From PCC-9228 sp964477525 (GTDB lineage Bacteria > Cyanobacteriota > Cyanobacteriia > Cyanobacteriales > PCC-9228), in contig CAYZHY010000002.1 in assembly GCA_964477525.1 (NCBI GenBank), positions 1 to 64,000 on the forward strand: a stretch of DNA of 64,000 nt. Direction: 5' to 3'. The notes beneath the pieces are model-generated. The model saw only the letters and a program-made list of their open reading frames with translations, was not told the origin of the DNA and ran no database searches. Shown here one piece after another: positions 61,899 to 64,000 of the stretch. How positions within the stretch are numbered: the stretch's first letter is position 1; each line of letters starts with the position of its first letter. The translations under genes were made by a program, and so were the position numbers.

Positions 61899-62796
61899 GT
61901 TGGGAAGGGTTTTGTGGGTCGGCTACTGCTTGCAAGCGACCACCCATTAACTCTAGCAAGCTTTGAGAAATCCAAATTTTGACTTCCGAGGACAAATTCG
62001 GGCGATCGCTGGTGATATACTGTTTTTTCTGGGGTAATTCCGTTGGTGGTTCCCATTGAAAGCGATCGACAGCTTCATGCCAAGCCTCAATAGGAGGTGA
62101 AATTTCAATGGCGATCGCCATTTGTTCTCCGGTATCGTTTGGATGAGCTTGCACGTAAATTTCTCCTTCTTTCATTTGTCGGATCGTTGGGTCTACCAAA
62201 TTGACCAAAGCTTGGGTCAAGCGAGTGCGATCGGCGACGACGTGAAATTCCGGTGGATCGGTGGGGATGTGCAGGCGAATATTGTTGTTTTTTGCCTGTA
62301 AGTGTGTAAATTGTTCCAATTGCTGAAAAACTTCCGCTACAGAAAGGGATTCAAATTTTAATGGGTCTCTCCCATATTCGCTTCTAGCCACCTGTAGCAA
62401 TTCATCCAACATCTCAACCATCCGAATCGCCGATTGATTGGCTTGGTTGAGAAATTCCCGTTCTTCTTGGGGGTTTTCGCACAAGTCCTCCAAAACCAAC
62501 TGATGGGAACCAATCATACGATTGAGCGGCGATCGCAGTTCGTGAGATACCCGTGCCAAAAATCCCCCCTTAAATTGGCTCATTTGCCAAGCTGTTTCGC
62601 AGTTCCACTGAGTTTGGCGCAGTTGTTCCGAAAGGCTTTCTACTCGATTTTGTAAAGTAGCTACACTTTCTTTGGGAGATGGGGAACGAGATTTGCTGTT
62701 GGTTGAGGAAGGCCCTAGACGACGTTGCCACCACCAACTACCGACAATTCCGATTCCCAAACCCACGAGCAAAAATAACCAATTACTCCATACCAC
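61843..62796 (-). CDS. Histidine kinase-like protein with degenerate ATPase domain
   Basis: A 317-residue protein with an N-terminal membrane helix (about 5-23), a coiled linker and a HisKA dimerisation domain with the phospho-acceptor His in VSHELRSPLN near residue 87. The ATPase domain that follows (about 180-310) lacks the key motifs: the N-box reads NLVDPTIRQM in place of NLxxNAxKF, and no DxGxG or GLGL boxes are found. So it probably cannot bind ATP and may be phosphorylated by another kinase or act as a scaffold. It overlaps the 3' end of the GNAT gene. No receiver gene is adjacent. Confidence 0.8.
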   Translation of the reverse strand: MVWSNWLFLLVGLGIGIVGSWWWQRRLGPSSTNSKSRSPSPKESVATLQNRVESLSEQLRQTQWNCETAWQMSQFKGGFLARVSHELRSPLNRMIGSHQLVLEDLCENPQEEREFLNQANQSAIRMVEMLDELLQVARSEYGRDPLKFESLSVAEVFQQLEQFTHLQAKNNNIRLHIPTDPPEFHVVADRTRLTQALVNLVDPTIRQMKEGEIYVQAHPNDTGEQMAIAIEISPPIEAWHEAVDRFQWEPPTELPQKKQYITSDRPNLSSEVKIWISQSLLELMGGRLQAVADPQNPSQLSQLQCWLKRGNYQHSSE

Positions 62797-62871
62797 AACA
62801 AAATTCCTGTTTGCTGAACATTCCTATAAAAACAATCCTTAGTTCTTTATTTCTGTTTCTAGTGGCTTTTG

Positions 62872-63462
62872 TCAAGGTGTAAATGCGATCGCTCCTTGGC
62901 GTAATACTTCCCAACGACCATCGCGCCACGCTACGACGGTAGACGGGTGTTTGCTGGGTTGGGGTGCTTGTTGCCAAAGTTGAAGGTCAGGAACCAAAAC
63001 TGAAGGAAATGCCTGCATAATATCTTCTATAAATATCAAAGGAGGTTCGCCACTGCGGTTAATGCTGGTTGTCGCTAGAGGACCAGTGGCATTGAGAATA
63101 TCGACAGCCAGTTGGCAATCGGGAACTCGTACGCCAATAGTCGTGGGATTTTGGGGATTCATTTGTGGCGGTACGGATGCCGAAGCTGGCAGGACCAGGG
63201 TTAGTTGCCCTGGTAAATATTTTTGAGCAACGGTTTGCCAAATTTGAAATTCCTGTTCGGTTCCCCGAACGTACGGTAAAAGACTATTAAAGGTGGTCCC
63301 CATCAATACCAAAGGTTTTTCGTAACTGCGTTGCTTGGCTGCATAGATAGACTCAGCGCGATCGGGTCTAGCCGCCAAAGCCGGTACGGTATCGGTGGGA
63401 AAAGCAATCAAATTGCCAGCGTTCGCACCTGCAATTAAAGCCTCAAAAGATACCTGGGTCAT
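62872..63462 (-). CDS. YrdC/Sua5-family L-threonylcarbamoyladenylate synthase-like
   Basis: A 196-residue protein of the YrdC/Sua5 family, which makes threonylcarbamoyl-AMP from Thr, bicarbonate and ATP for the t6A base of tRNAs reading ANN codons. The core motif FPTDTVPALAARPD and the Lys-rich block IYAAKQRSYEKPLVLM are present, and the GQLTLVLPA and TIGVRVPDC stretches complete the binding groove. The SxN motif reads TTSINRSGEPP. Cyanobacteria often carry two such proteins, so this may be a paralogue. The ATG at 63462 is used; a TTG at 63483 would add seven residues. Confidence 0.85.
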   Translation of the reverse strand: MTQVSFEALIAGANAGNLIAFPTDTVPALAARPDRAESIYAAKQRSYEKPLVLMGTTFNSLLPYVRGTEQEFQIWQTVAQKYLPGQLTLVLPASASVPPQMNPQNPTTIGVRVPDCQLAVDILNATGPLATTSINRSGEPPLIFIEDIMQAFPSVLVPDLQLWQQAPQPSKHPSTVVAWRDGRWEVLRQGAIAFTP

Positions 63463-63657
63463 AGTCGATGGTTGATACTGCAAACAAAACGGTCTGTGCT
63501 TTAGATTTGGGGAGTTACCGAGCTTGAAATTTAATAATTCTACTATCTCCCCTCCATTTAATATACAAAGATTGTCTTTAATGTAAAATTTTATACAGAA
63601 TTAATTGCCCTTCTTTCAAAAATTCGCTAAGATCCAAATAGAGAAGAAATTGAGTCT

Positions 63658-63804
63658 TCAGTATGCGGGTGGTAGCGATGGTGCCGCAATGTGACCGGCC
63701 ACAGCTGCCGCCGGTCCCCTTGCCAAGGCTTCAATATACTGTTTTGACCCGGATAAAGCAAAAGCTAGATTCAAAAAGCTTTTTAATCCCATCAGTTTCA
63801 CCAT
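63658..63804 (-). CDS. Possible 48-residue protein, weak support
   Basis: A short frame beginning MVKLMGLKSFLNLAFALSGSKQYIEALARG and ending in an Ala/Pro-rich tail. It has a hydrophobic, helix-like start and a plausible composition, but no ribosome-binding site and no known match. It is divergent from the DUF4278 gene. It could be a chance frame. The 354-base stretch from 63484 to 63837 otherwise shows nothing. Confidence 0.25.
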   Translation of the reverse strand: MVKLMGLKSFLNLAFALSGSKQYIEALARGPAAAVAGHIAAPSLPPAY

Positions 63805-63837
63805 TTGTTGTTTTGTAGAATTTAGGATAATTTGATT

Positions 63838-64000
63838 ATGAAACTCACCTATCGTGGTCTCAGCTACGAATACGACCAACCGACTCTAGACATGGAAGAA
63901 GAAAAGGTGGGTGGTAAATACAGAGGACAAGCATGGCAACTCCGCTATCCTCGACATATTCCCACCACCGAACCTAAAGACAATCTCAAATATCGTGGTG
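63838..64000 (+). CDS. DUF4278-family protein, 5' end only
   Basis: The gene begins at an ATG at 63838 and runs off the window after 54 codons. The visible protein, MKLTYRGLSYEYDQPTLDMEE with YRGQAWQLRYPRHIP and NLKYRG, matches the pattern of the DUF4278 family, small cyanobacterial proteins of unknown function often found in several copies. TAGGAT lies a few bases upstream. Confidence 0.8.
   Translation, partial: MKLTYRGLSYEYDQPTLDMEEEKVGGKYRGQAWQLRYPRHIPTTEPKDNLKYRG

Noticed and set aside
1..64000. CRISPR array, prophage, toxin-antitoxin or defence island
   Set aside because: No direct repeats with regular spacers and no related gene families were seen; the window looks like core genome.

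Overview
The window is a stretch of cyanobacterial chromosome. The signs are many HIP1-type GCGATCGC octamers and a gene set typical of oxygenic phototrophs: PucC/BCH-family transporter, Tic20-family protein, demethylphylloquinone methyltransferase MenG, UbiC-like chorismate lyase (plastoquinone route), HemB, RppA-like regulator, and a two-domain phosphoribulokinase-like protein. The exact order or genus cannot be fixed from the sequence. It looks like core genome: no prophage, CRISPR array, insertion sequence with a live transposase, rRNA or tRNA was found.

Layout. 1-6.0 kb: the end of an acidic protein, a JmjC/cupin dioxygenase, and a 1418-residue RTX-type secreted protein. 6.6-10.9 kb: ATP-grasp ligase, AroH chorismate mutase, SppA protease and an EamA exporter, the last two divergent around a structured spacer. 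11-17.7 kb: envelope proteins (PG-binding/HEAT protein, M23 peptidase), FtsH, and IlvB with an unusual zinc-ribbon tail. 18-24.6 kb: alpha/beta hydrolase-like protein, ferrochelatase-family protein with a natural His6 end, RppA-like regulator, ABC exporter, PucC-family protein. 24.8-30.3 kb: a Cache-kinase-receiver-adenylate cyclase fusion, a PRK paralogue and an HD phosphohydrolase. 30.5-35.1 kb: a decayed gene, then purL and purF. 35.4-44.6 kb: chorismate lyase, DUF445 protein, MenG, REC-GAF regulator, HNH nuclease, ArgG, class 3 lipase, aldo/keto reductase. 44.9-55.4 kb: a small secreted protein, a PgpH-type c-di-AMP phosphodiesterase, then a minus-strand run glyA, GT4 transferase, cinA, a 47-residue protein, aroQ and an ADP-ribosylglycohydrolase-like gene. 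55.6-64 kb: a Cys-rich 67-residue protein, Tic20, FAH hydrolase, rpsF, rplU-rpmA, a Gly/Arg-rich secreted protein, hemB, GNAT, a degenerate histidine kinase, a YrdC-type protein and the start of a DUF4278 protein.

How the genes connect. Several serve shared routes: AroQ and AroH make and use chorismate, the chorismate lyase and MenG feed quinone synthesis, PurL and PurF are both early purine enzymes, and HemB with the ferrochelatase-family protein touch tetrapyrrole metabolism. Cyclic-nucleotide signalling is represented by a class III cyclase fusion and a PgpH phosphodiesterase.

Beyond genes, the window holds a short MITE-like repeat in three copies (about 127 bp, palindromic GC core), two copies of another hairpin repeat, two matching short transcript-like elements ending in intrinsic terminators, and three structured spacers (upstream of eamA/sppA, glyA and rpsF) that could be regulatory RNAs. 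No single undescribed multi-gene system stands out. The best leads are the structured spacers, the paired small-RNA-like elements and some unusual domain combinations.
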